Shown here piece by piece: positions 1 through 6,910 of a stretch of 64,000 bases of DNA. A program made the translations under genes and the position numbers. Position 1 is the first letter of the stretch. Each line of letters begins with the position of its first letter. The DNA comes from Taklimakanibacter sp050246735 (GTDB lineage: Bacteria; Pseudomonadota; Alphaproteobacteria; Rhizobiales; Aestuariivirgaceae): the NCBI GenBank assembly GCA_050246735.1, contig JBFWVM010000020.1, forward strand, positions 38,044 to 102,043, given 5' to 3'. The notes below the pieces were generated by a model, which ran no database searches, was not told the DNA's origin, and saw only the letters and a list, made by a program, of their open reading frames with translations.

Positions 1-594
1 GTGCGTCACCTCGCGGGATTTGAGCTGCCACAGCGGCCTGCCGTCCGACATCGTGCAGGTCTTGCATGCGGTGTAGACGACATGTTCGTAGACGGTGAGA
101 TAGCCGTCCTGGCGCGTCGCGTAGTCGGCGGTGATCGTGGCGTCGTTGGTCAGGAGCAGGCGCAGATGCTCGGCGAACCCGTCCTTGAAATTGTTCATGA
201 GCTGGGCGCGCTCGGCTTCCAATATGTTGCCGGTGGGCTCGGTGAGCCTGACCTCGCCGACTGCCGTCATCTTGTCGTTGCGCTGATCGTAGGACACGCG
301 CGTCGCGACCAGTTCGTACTTGCCGTAGGTGAGCACGACCTTGCCGATGGCGACGGCTATCTTGGTGCGCGCATCATAGGTGATCTTGTTGGCGACGACA
401 TTGACGCGCGTGCCCTTGGGCGGCGTCTTGATCTTGTCGTCGCGCTTGTCGCCGGTCGCGGCGAACGCCGGCGGCTGCGGAGGGCAAAGCATCGTGGTCA
501 GGCAGAGGCTCGCCGCGAGCAGCGCGGCAAACCGCAAGCTGCCGGGCAAATGCCCAGCCAGCGCCAGCCTTCCCCTTTGACGCCCCGTCGTCAT
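1..594 (-). CDS. lptD: LPS-assembly protein LptD, N-terminal part (runs off the window)
   Basis: Reading leftwards from an ATG at 594, the frame stays open for 198 codons to the window edge, so only the N-terminus is present. The start is a basic, hydrophobic signal-peptide-like stretch ending near PPAFAA at about residue 45. An OstA/LptA-like beta-jellyroll region follows (VVANKITYD at about 65, then VGEVRLTEPTGNILEAE). The CKTC cysteine pair before a PLWQLKSREV motif is typical of LptD. The family acts in the outer membrane, inserting lipopolysaccharide delivered by the Lpt bridge. The gene is divergent from pepA. In many alphaproteobacteria lptF and lptG sit between the two; here they do not. 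An LptA-like protein is the alternative if the beta-barrel is absent beyond the edge. Confidence 0.8.
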   Translation of the reverse strand, partial: MTTGRQRGRLALAGHLPGSLRFAALLAASLCLTTMLCPPQPPAFAATGDKRDDKIKTPPKGTRVNVVANKITYDARTKIAVAIGKVVLTYGKYELVATRVSYDQRNDKMTAVGEVRLTEPTGNILEAERAQLMNNFKDGFAEHLRLLLTNDATITADYATRQDGYLTVYEHVVYTACKTCTMSDGRPLWQLKSREVTH

Positions 595-803
595 GTATCC
601 CGCTTGCTGACCAGTAACCTAGTTTTACACTTTCTTAACCCGTTTGATCGGGTCCGCAAAGTGCTTTTGCATGTCTCAATGTAACCGCGCTTGCGGCAAG
701 CCCAAGGCAGGAAAATTGCATAATTAACAAACGATTACCACTGTTGAATGGCATCGGCCCTGAGGCTAAAGGAGAAAGCTCGAAATCCTCGTCAGGACAC
801 CCC
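595..803. promoter_or_regulatory. divergent lptD/pepA intergenic region
   Basis: About 210 bases between the two divergent starts. The part around 610-735 is clearly more AT-rich than its surroundings (for example TTGCATAATTAACAAACG near 717), which suits back-to-back promoters. No operator or hairpin could be assigned. Confidence 0.35.
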
Positions 804-2288
804 ATGGACATTGCATTCGCTGCGCCCGGACAGCTAAAATCCGGCGTCTTGGTCATATTTTGCCCGGAGAGCAGGGTGCTCGAAGGCGTGGCGGCCGATA
901 TCGACAGGCGCAGCGGCGGACATGTTTCGCACGCCATCAAGGCCATAGATTTCGAAGCCAAGCGCGAGCAGATCCTCGATCTGGTGGCGCCGCAGAAGCT
1001 GAGCCTCCGGCGAATCATCGTGGCCGGCCTCGGCGACCCGGCCAAGATCACCGCCCGCGAGATCGAGCTCCTGGGCGGGGCCGTCGCCGGCTACCTCCAG
1101 TCGGCCAAGGTGGAGGTGGCCGCCATCGCCGCCGATATTGCGACGGAAAAAGCCGATGCTGCGGAATTTGCTGCTCTTCTCGCCTCGGGCGCAAGGCTCA
1201 GGGTCTACAGCTTCGACCGCTACAAGTCCAAGAAGCCGGCCAACGGCAAGGCGCTCCGGTCCCTGAGCGTCCTCACCGCGCAGGCGGCCGGGGCGAAGAG
1301 GGCGTTCGCCGCTTATGACGCCGTGGCCGAGGGCGTCCATTTCGCCCGCGACCTCGTCAACGAGCCGGCCAACAAGCTCAATCCCGTCGAGTTCGCCGCC
1401 CGCGTGAAGGCCAAAGGCAAAGCCGGCCTCGTCGTCGAGGTCCTGGATCCCGCCCGGATGAGGAAGCTCGGCATGGGCGCGCTGCTCGGCGTGGCGCAGG
1501 GCTCGGCGAACGAGCCGCGTCTCGTCGTCATGCGCTGGCAGGGCGGCGCGAGAGCCGCGAAGCCCGTGGCCTTCGTCGGCAAGGGCGTCACCTTCGACAC
1601 CGGCGGCATCTCGATCAAGCCGGCGGCGGGAATGGAGGACATGAAGGGTGACATGGGCGGTGCGGCCTGCGTCGCCGGCCTCATGCTGGCGCTCGCCCGC
1701 CGCAAGGCCAGGGTCAACGCCGTCGGCATCATCGGCCTCGTCGAGAACATGCCCGACGGAAAGGCGCAGCGCCCCGGCGACATCGTGACGTCGATGTCGG
1801 GCAAGACCATCGCCGTCCTCAACACCGATGCCGAGGGCCGTCTCGTCCTCGCCGATGCCCTGTGGTATTGCCAGGACCGCTTCCGGCCGCAATTCATGGT
1901 CGATCTCGCGACCCTGACCGGCGCCATCATTGTGGCGCTCGGCAAGGAACATGCCGGCCTGTTCTCCAACAACGACGAGCTGGCCCGGCGGCTCTATGAC
2001 CAGGGACTCGCGACCGGCGAGAAGGTCTGGCGCATGCCGCTGGCGCCCGAATACGACAAGCTGATCGACTTCGAGGTCGCCGACATGAAGAACATCGGCG
2101 GGCGCAATGCCGGGTCCATCACCGCCGCGCAGTTCCTGCAGCGCTTCGTGAACGACGTGCCCTGGGCGCATCTCGACATCGCGGGAACGGCCATGGATTC
2201 GGGGCGGACGGCGATCAACCACAGCTGGGGATCGGGTTGGGGCGTGCGCCTGCTCAACCGGCTGGTCGCCGATCATTACGAGGCATGA
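804..2288 (+). CDS. pepA: leucyl aminopeptidase (M17 family)
   Basis: A 494-residue cytosolic metallo-aminopeptidase that removes N-terminal residues from peptides using two metal ions. The metal/active-site segment GKGVTFDTGGISIKP lies at about residues 259-273 and the family signature NTDAEGRL at 340-347. Length matches the family. I chose ATG 804 because AGGA lies 6 bases upstream. An in-frame ATG at 744 would add 20 poorly conserved residues. It is divergent from lptD and converges with the ATP-grasp gene after only 9 bases. pepA commonly neighbours holC in alphaproteobacteria; here holC lies 1.6 kb further on, separated by two minus-strand genes. Confidence 0.95.
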   Translation: MDIAFAAPGQLKSGVLVIFCPESRVLEGVAADIDRRSGGHVSHAIKAIDFEAKREQILDLVAPQKLSLRRIIVAGLGDPAKITAREIELLGGAVAGYLQSAKVEVAAIAADIATEKADAAEFAALLASGARLRVYSFDRYKSKKPANGKALRSLSVLTAQAAGAKRAFAAYDAVAEGVHFARDLVNEPANKLNPVEFAARVKAKGKAGLVVEVLDPARMRKLGMGALLGVAQGSANEPRLVVMRWQGGARAAKPVAFVGKGVTFDTGGISIKPAAGMEDMKGDMGGAACVAGLMLALARRKARVNAVGIIGLVENMPDGKAQRPGDIVTSMSGKTIAVLNTDAEGRLVLADALWYCQDRFRPQFMVDLATLTGAIIVALGKEHAGLFSNNDELARRLYDQGLATGEKVWRMPLAPEYDKLIDFEVADMKNIGGRNAGSITAAQFLQRFVNDVPWAHLDIAGTAMDSGRTAINHSWGSGWGVRLLNRLVADHYEA

Positions 2289-2297
2289 GCCGGCCTG

Positions 2298-3281
2298 TCA
2301 CGCCGCAAGCGTCGCGGTCTTCTCGGCCAGGGCCTTCGCAACGATATCGAAGGCGCCGTACTGCTCCATGAGCATCCGCCGTGCCAGCTGATGGGCGCGC
2401 CGGATTCCGTTTGCCGGGGCATTGCCGAATTCGAGCCGGAGATTCTCCCCGCCTTTCGATGAGAAATGCCAGGTATTGCCGCCGGGATTGCATTCGAGAA
2501 CATGGAGCTCCCGCGTCGCCGCGTCTCGAATCAGGTCGCAACCCAGGATGGGGTGGTCGGGAAACTGGCCGTGGACCCTTTCCGCCAGGCGGCGGATGTC
2601 GGCGTCCTTCACCAGCTGGCGATGCTTCGGACGCCCCTGGGTGGCGATCACGGTGCGTTCGATCTCGCTGTCGGGCGCGGTGAGGTCGCAGCGCGGCGTC
2701 TTCAGGCTCGAATGCCATGAATAGATGATCCTGCCGAAGAATGTCTGGATCCGGTAGTATCCGGGATGGCGGCCGGTATCGATGAACTTCTGCACCAGAT
2801 AGCCCTCGCGCGCCTCGTGGATGGGGTGATCGGGAGGGAAGTCCCGGGGTTCCATCCGTTCGAGCCGGTGGCGCCTGAAGAGCTGGATGCCGAGTCCCCT
2901 GGATGTGAGATCGAGGTCCATGGGCTTGATCAGGACGAACTCGCCGAAGAGCAGCGGATCGAGTGTCATTCCGAAACGGAAGGGCAGCATCGGCGGCGCG
3001 GGTATGCCGGCCTTGCGGAAGATCTCGTTCTGGGCGAGCTTCTCGACCTGTGTGTTCTTGAGCACCGTGCCGCGCCTGACCTGCAGCCTGAACTCAGGGG
3101 TGAGCGCCACGACGAGGGTGGGCCACATCCAGGCGAGGCTCGGCAATTGCGCCATCGAGCTGCTGGCCAATGCGTAGACGGTGATGTCCCTGTCGATCGC
3201 CGTTACCTTCCGCGCGATCTCCTTGAAGTCCTTCTCATATTCGGGACCTCGATGGATGAGGATCAGGTTTCGCTTGGACAT
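2298..3281 (-). CDS. ATP-grasp-like protein of unknown substrate
   Basis: A 327-residue protein with an ATP-grasp layout. A nucleotide-binding lysine segment VLIKPMDLDL is at about 116-125, YLVQKFIDTG at 161-170, and a C-terminal metal-binding strand ILGCDLIRD (245-253) is followed by VLECNPGGNT (261-270). These resemble the D and E/N metal ligands of carboxylate-amine ligases. No signal peptide is seen, so it is probably cytosolic. The substrate cannot be read from the sequence: a peptide, amino acid or sugar-acid ligase is possible. The next gene in the same direction upstream, 25 bases away, encodes a small Cys-rich secreted protein, so the two may share a transcript. The assignment is to the fold, not the reaction. 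Confidence 0.7.
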   Translation of the reverse strand: MSKRNLILIHRGPEYEKDFKEIARKVTAIDRDITVYALASSSMAQLPSLAWMWPTLVVALTPEFRLQVRRGTVLKNTQVEKLAQNEIFRKAGIPAPPMLPFRFGMTLDPLLFGEFVLIKPMDLDLTSRGLGIQLFRRHRLERMEPRDFPPDHPIHEAREGYLVQKFIDTGRHPGYYRIQTFFGRIIYSWHSSLKTPRCDLTAPDSEIERTVIATQGRPKHRQLVKDADIRRLAERVHGQFPDHPILGCDLIRDAATRELHVLECNPGGNTWHFSSKGGENLRLEFGNAPANGIRRAHQLARRMLMEQYGAFDIVAKALAEKTATLAA

Positions 3282-3306
3282 CGCTCCGCCTGCAGCCCGA
3301 GCCGGC

Positions 3307-3789
3307 TCAGTCCGATTTCGTGCCCACCCGGTTCAGATAGGCCCTGATGGCGTGATAGTAGTTGACCAGGGCTTCCTTGTAGAGGGCCTGGGCCTTGGCG
3401 AAATCGGCCTCGCCGATGCGATGCCGCTTGAGCTCGTGCAGGACTGTCTTGTAGGAGCGTACCGCCTGGCGCCGGCCCTTTTCCACGAACCGCCGGTAGA
3501 GTTCGAGCTGCCAGGGAGAGGGCTCGCCCAGGGCGACTTCCCTGAGCGACATGCCGTTGAGCGCGTTCGTGCCTTTTGCCGCAGCACCCGTCCCCTCATA
3601 GTCGACGACGGCGGGACACATGCCGGGCTCGCGGCTGAACGCGGCGCAGACCGGCCTGCAGGACTGCGTCAGATCGGTGTCGCAGCAGTTGCAGAAACCC
3701 ATCGCGGCGGACCGGCCGGACATTCCGAAACACGTCACCACCGTCAAGGCGGCCGCCAGCGCCCATAAACGCCTCATCCCCAACCCCAT
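3307..3789 (-). CDS. small secreted Cys-rich protein, unknown
   Basis: About 160 residues, starting at ATG 3789 (an ATG at 3777 is equally plausible). The N-terminus MRRLWALAAALTVVTCFG followed by a Ser/Arg-Ala-Ala stretch looks like a signal peptide. The mature N-terminus carries a cluster of cysteines (FCNCC, then single Cys in SCRP, VCAA and MCPA), suggesting disulphides or metal binding. The C-terminal half is helical and basic (about residues 90-155). A longer reading from 3894 exists but would overlap holC and lacks support. No family is recognised. It lies just upstream of the ATP-grasp gene in the same direction. Confidence 0.55.
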   Translation of the reverse strand: MGLGMRRLWALAAALTVVTCFGMSGRSAAMGFCNCCDTDLTQSCRPVCAAFSREPGMCPAVVDYEGTGAAAKGTNALNGMSLREVALGEPSPWQLELYRRFVEKGRRQAVRSYKTVLHELKRHRIGEADFAKAQALYKEALVNYYHAIRAYLNRVGTKSD

Positions 3790-3883
3790 TTGCCAAGTCT
3801 TCGTATTGCGCCTGACCTTAGCGGCAAAGTCGTCCGTCGCAAATACCGTTGACCGGCGGCGGGCGAGCCGCTTGGATGCGCCG

Positions 3884-4345
3884 GTGACCGACATTCTCTT
3901 CTATCACCTGGAGCGCCAGCCGCTCGAGCGCGTGCTCCCGCAGCTTGTCCAGCGCACTCTGGAGCGCGGCTGGCGGGCCGTGATCGAGACCGATTCGGAC
4001 GATCGCGTCGAGGCGCTGTCCGCCATGCTGTGGACCTATGCGGACGAGGCATTCCTGCCCAACGGCACCGCCAGGGACGGACATGCCGAGGACCAGCCGG
4101 TCTGGATCACCGCCGCTGACGACAATCCGAACGGGGCTTGTGTGCGCTTCTTCGTCGGCGGCGCCGAGCCTTCCGCCTATGACGGTCTCGAGCGGGTCGT
4201 GCTGCTTTTCGACGGCGCCGACGCCGACGCGGTCGAGCGCGCCCGGCGCATCTGGAAGGAGGCGAAGGGCCTGGGCCACGAAGTCAGCTATTGGCAGCAG
4301 GACGAGCGCGGGCGCTGGCAGAACAGGGCGCAGGGCTCGGCCTGA
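3884..4345 (+). CDS. holC: DNA polymerase III subunit chi
   Basis: A GTG start at 3884 gives a 153-residue protein, the usual chi length. The N-terminus TDILFYHLERQPLERVLPQL and the internal DQPVWITA segment (about 80-87), followed by a late hydrophobic strand ERVVLLFDG (about 108-116), match HolC. Chi links the clamp-loader complex to single-stranded-DNA-binding protein during replication. The upstream in-frame extension to 3620 is antisense to the Cys-rich gene and is not needed. Its start region overlaps no other strong gene. pepA is the usual partner nearby. Confidence 0.88.
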   Translation: MTDILFYHLERQPLERVLPQLVQRTLERGWRAVIETDSDDRVEALSAMLWTYADEAFLPNGTARDGHAEDQPVWITAADDNPNGACVRFFVGGAEPSAYDGLERVVLLFDGADADAVERARRIWKEAKGLGHEVSYWQQDERGRWQNRAQGSA

Positions 4346-4402
4346 CCGCTCGCAAGGGCAGGATACCGATCCGGCGCGCGCCTGCGTCGGCCAGGCTCAT
4401 CT

Positions 4403-4636
4403 GTGCCGAAGCGGCAGGGGGAGGGTCGCCGTCACCTTGATGCTTCGGTCGTCAGGACTCTCTGTAAGGTCTATAAGAAAGTCGAGTCCGGGAATATACG
4501 CGATCGAGCATTTCTCGATGTACTCAAGGCGATCATGGTTCACAGGCGGATGCCGCTGGAAATCATCGACACACTGTTCGAATCCGGGCAAGCGGCGCCG
4601 GAATTGGGCGCTTTTTTCGCCCGGCCAGGAATATGA
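4403..4636 (+). CDS. small hypothetical protein coupled to the HD gene
   Basis: A GTG-initiated 77-residue ORF. It is helical and charged (CKVYKKVESGNIRDRAFLDV near 21-40; residues 45-60 amphipathic). No family is recognised. The main argument that it is real is its stop, which overlaps the ATG of the following HD gene as ATGA, the same coupling used between the HD gene and the YwgA-like gene. Base composition around 4440-4545 is noticeably more AT-rich than its neighbours, suggesting acquired DNA. The start is uncertain and no good ribosome binding site was seen. Confidence 0.5.
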   Translation: MPKRQGEGRRHLDASVVRTLCKVYKKVESGNIRDRAFLDVLKAIMVHRRMPLEIIDTLFESGQAAPELGAFFARPGI

Positions 4637-6093
4637 GCCCGGGCATGCCTGATCCTGAGGGTGGAACGGAGGCGAAGAATCGCCGCATCCAGCGTCTGCG
4701 CGACCCGGTGCACGGCCTGATCGTATTCGAGGCCGGCGACGATCTCGACCAGTTGGCCTGGAGCCTGATCAATACGCCCGAATTCCAGCGCCTCCGCCGC
4801 ATCCGCCAGCTTGGCGTGTCGGAATTCGTCTTTCCTGGCGCGACCCACACCCGCTTCGCCCATTCTATCGGCGTCTTTCACACCGCGCGGAACCTGATCC
4901 GGATCATCGAGCGCGAAATGCCGCGCAACGGCGAAAAGCCCGACAGGAGGCGCGAGCAGGTTGCCGTGATCGCCGCGCTGCTCCACGATCTGGGCCACGG
5001 TCCATTCAGCCACACTTTCGAGGGTGTCCTGGCGTCGCGCGCGATGGATAAGCGGCATGAACAATGGACGGCGGATATCATCCGCAACCCGGATGGCGGC
5101 ATCAAGCGCTTGCTGAGCGACTTCTGGAAGGAAGGCGATTTCAGCGAAGAGGTTGCCGGACTCCTGGAAGCGGATGATCCGAAGGATATCTACCATGCGG
5201 TCGTCTCCAGCTCCTTCGACGCCGATCGCTTGGACTATCTGCGGCGCGACCGCCTGATGACCGGCACGGGAGCCGGCGCCATCGACTTCGACTGGCTCAT
5301 GGAGCATGTCCGGGTAGGGTGGGTTCCCATCGAGGCGCCGGATGCAATGGACGGCGAGGAGCCGGTGCTCACCTTCTGTCTCGATGCCAAGGCGCTGCCC
5401 GCCGCCGAGCAGTTCCTTCTCGCCCGCTACACGCTCCACCAGCAGGTCTATCTCCACAAGACCACGCGCTGCGTCGAGCACATGATCGCCAAGCTCTTGC
5501 GGGCGGTCGCGCGGCATGGCGGCGAGCCTGATACGGTCGGCGCCCTGACGGGATTGCCGGCGACCCATCCGCTCATCACATTCTTTGGAACCCGGCCTGA
5601 TCTCGCGCCCGACGAGGGCAGACGGCTGGAGTTGGAGAAGCGGGCGCTGGCCAGCTATCTCCTGCTCGACGACATGGCGATTATCGGCTCGCTCGACAAG
5701 ATGCGGATGGCCGGCGACAAGGTGATTGCTGATCTGGCCGCGCGGCTGCAGGAGCGCCGGCTCTACAAGACTCTGGACCTCGCGCATTATGGCCAGGAAG
5801 AGGGCGTCCAGAGAAAGCATGCGCGGCGGATCGACCGGGTCTTCGCCGGGAAGATCGAGACCGAGGAGGTGATCAAGGACGAAGGAGCGTCGATAAGCAT
5901 CTATACCCGGATCGGCGGGGACGATGAGCGGACCCACAAGAAGCTGCATATCGTCGACGCGGGAAAGCCCGCGGAGATCACGCACCTGTCGCCTCTTGTC
6001 GAGACCCTGAAAGACAAGAAGACATATACGCGCTATTACTTCGAGGCCGAATCGGACCGGGACGCCGCCCGCAACCCAAAGGGGAAGCCATGA
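4633..6093 (+). CDS. HD-domain phosphohydrolase (SAMHD1/dGTPase-like, YwfO-like)
   Basis: A 486-residue HD-superfamily protein. Metal ligands are visible in order: H77 (FAHSIG), H118-D119 (LLHDLGHGPFSH) and the late aspartate in FDADRLDYLRRD (about 196-207). The N-terminal RDPVHGLI motif (about 23-30) is typical of the YwfO/SAMHD1-like branch, whose characterised members hydrolyse dNTPs to nucleoside and triphosphate. The exact substrate is inferred. It overlaps by ATGA both the preceding 77-residue ORF and the following YwgA-like gene, so the three are probably co-translated. In Bacillus an HD protein of this branch (ywfO) also lies beside ywgA, supporting a functional pair. Confidence 0.88.
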   Translation: MSPGMPDPEGGTEAKNRRIQRLRDPVHGLIVFEAGDDLDQLAWSLINTPEFQRLRRIRQLGVSEFVFPGATHTRFAHSIGVFHTARNLIRIIEREMPRNGEKPDRRREQVAVIAALLHDLGHGPFSHTFEGVLASRAMDKRHEQWTADIIRNPDGGIKRLLSDFWKEGDFSEEVAGLLEADDPKDIYHAVVSSSFDADRLDYLRRDRLMTGTGAGAIDFDWLMEHVRVGWVPIEAPDAMDGEEPVLTFCLDAKALPAAEQFLLARYTLHQQVYLHKTTRCVEHMIAKLLRAVARHGGEPDTVGALTGLPATHPLITFFGTRPDLAPDEGRRLELEKRALASYLLLDDMAIIGSLDKMRMAGDKVIADLAARLQERRLYKTLDLAHYGQEEGVQRKHARRIDRVFAGKIETEEVIKDEGASISIYTRIGGDDERTHKKLHIVDAGKPAEITHLSPLVETLKDKKTYTRYYFEAESDRDAARNPKGKP

Positions 6094-6617
6094 CCATCGA
6101 GCGAGAGGACATCGTCACCGCCGTCATCGCCGCCGGCGGCGGCCGGCTCACCAGCCGCGTGCGACTCCAGAAGTCCGTCTATCTTCTCGACCAGATCGGC
6201 CTCGGAAGCGGCTTCGACTATGCCTATCATCATTATGGCCCCTATTCGCGCGACCTCGACAATGCCATTGCCGATGCGAAGGCTTTCGATCTTCTTGAAG
6301 AAGGCTATGGCCGGCGTCAGAGCGATGGGGCCTCCTACAGCATCTTTGCAGCAAAAGGGGAGATGAAGCCCGAGGTGTTCGCCCGCCTCTCGCCGAAACG
6401 GGCAAGCGAGACCATGCGGCTGTTCGTCGAAACGAATGTCACCATCTTGGAGCTGGCCGCGACAATAGACTGGCTGTGGCGTTTCGAAAAACGCAAGGAT
6501 TGGCGCTCGGAAGTGAAGAAGCGCAAGAGCGTCAAGGCGCGCGAGGACCGGCTCGCCAAGGCGGTCGATCTTCTAACGGGCCTGGGCCTGCCGCCGCCTT
6601 CCTCCGCGGCGGCCTAA
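6090..6617 (+). CDS. YwgA-like protein, partner of the HD phosphohydrolase
   Basis: A 175-residue protein with the YwgA-type core RLQKSVYLLDQI (about 25-36) and HHYGPYSRDL (about 47-56), then a basic helical C-terminus (KKRKSVKAREDRL near 140-152). The LQK...YGPYS pattern also recalls the SocA/Panacea (DUF4065) antitoxin fold, but this is only a resemblance. The ATG overlaps the HD stop (ATGA). Its biochemical role is not established; control or antagonism of the HD enzyme is a reasonable inference. It ends against the convergent remnant of a ParE toxin. Confidence 0.75.
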   Translation: MTIEREDIVTAVIAAGGGRLTSRVRLQKSVYLLDQIGLGSGFDYAYHHYGPYSRDLDNAIADAKAFDLLEEGYGRRQSDGASYSIFAAKGEMKPEVFARLSPKRASETMRLFVETNVTILELAATIDWLWRFEKRKDWRSEVKKRKSVKAREDRLAKAVDLLTGLGLPPPSSAAA

Positions 6618-6910
6618 TCGATTGAGCCCAAATGTCCCTGGCGTTCCATGCGGTCGTGAAGCACGCGCGCGATTTCAATGACGCCGGGCTGCGCGAGGAC
6701 GTAATAGATCACGTGCGCCGGACTGGCGACCGGCGCCTCGCGGCTATGACGGATGCGAAAGCCGCGTATGCCCAGATGGAGTTCGGCCCGGTCGATCGCG
6801 ACAATACAGGCGCGATAGCGGATGTTGCGGTGGGCATTGGCTTCATCCCATCGATGTTGTGTAAGCTGGCAGTCTTGACAAAATTTGCCAACCCGCTTTC
6901 CAGGGTTCAA
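6614..6910 (-). pseudogene. ParE/RelE-family toxin remnant
   Basis: The C-terminal half is unmistakable for ParE-like toxins: RGFRIRHSREAPVASPAHVI, then IEIARVLHDRM and the terminal RQGHL. The N-terminal half is degraded. TQHRWDEANAHR is recognisable, but the roughly 15-20 residues that normally follow it are missing, and the first 15 residues do not resemble the family. No antitoxin gene precedes it: its apparent start overlaps the stop of the ABC-F gene. I read it as a decayed toxin left after loss of its antitoxin. It might still be expressed by readthrough from the ABC-F gene. Confidence 0.6.

Noticed and set aside
834..2276. long open frame antisense to pepA
   Set aside because: High-GC antisense shadow with no family resemblance; pepA on the plus strand is certain.
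4540..5985. 481-codon frame antisense to the HD gene
   Set aside because: Shadow frame; HD catalytic motifs are on the plus strand.
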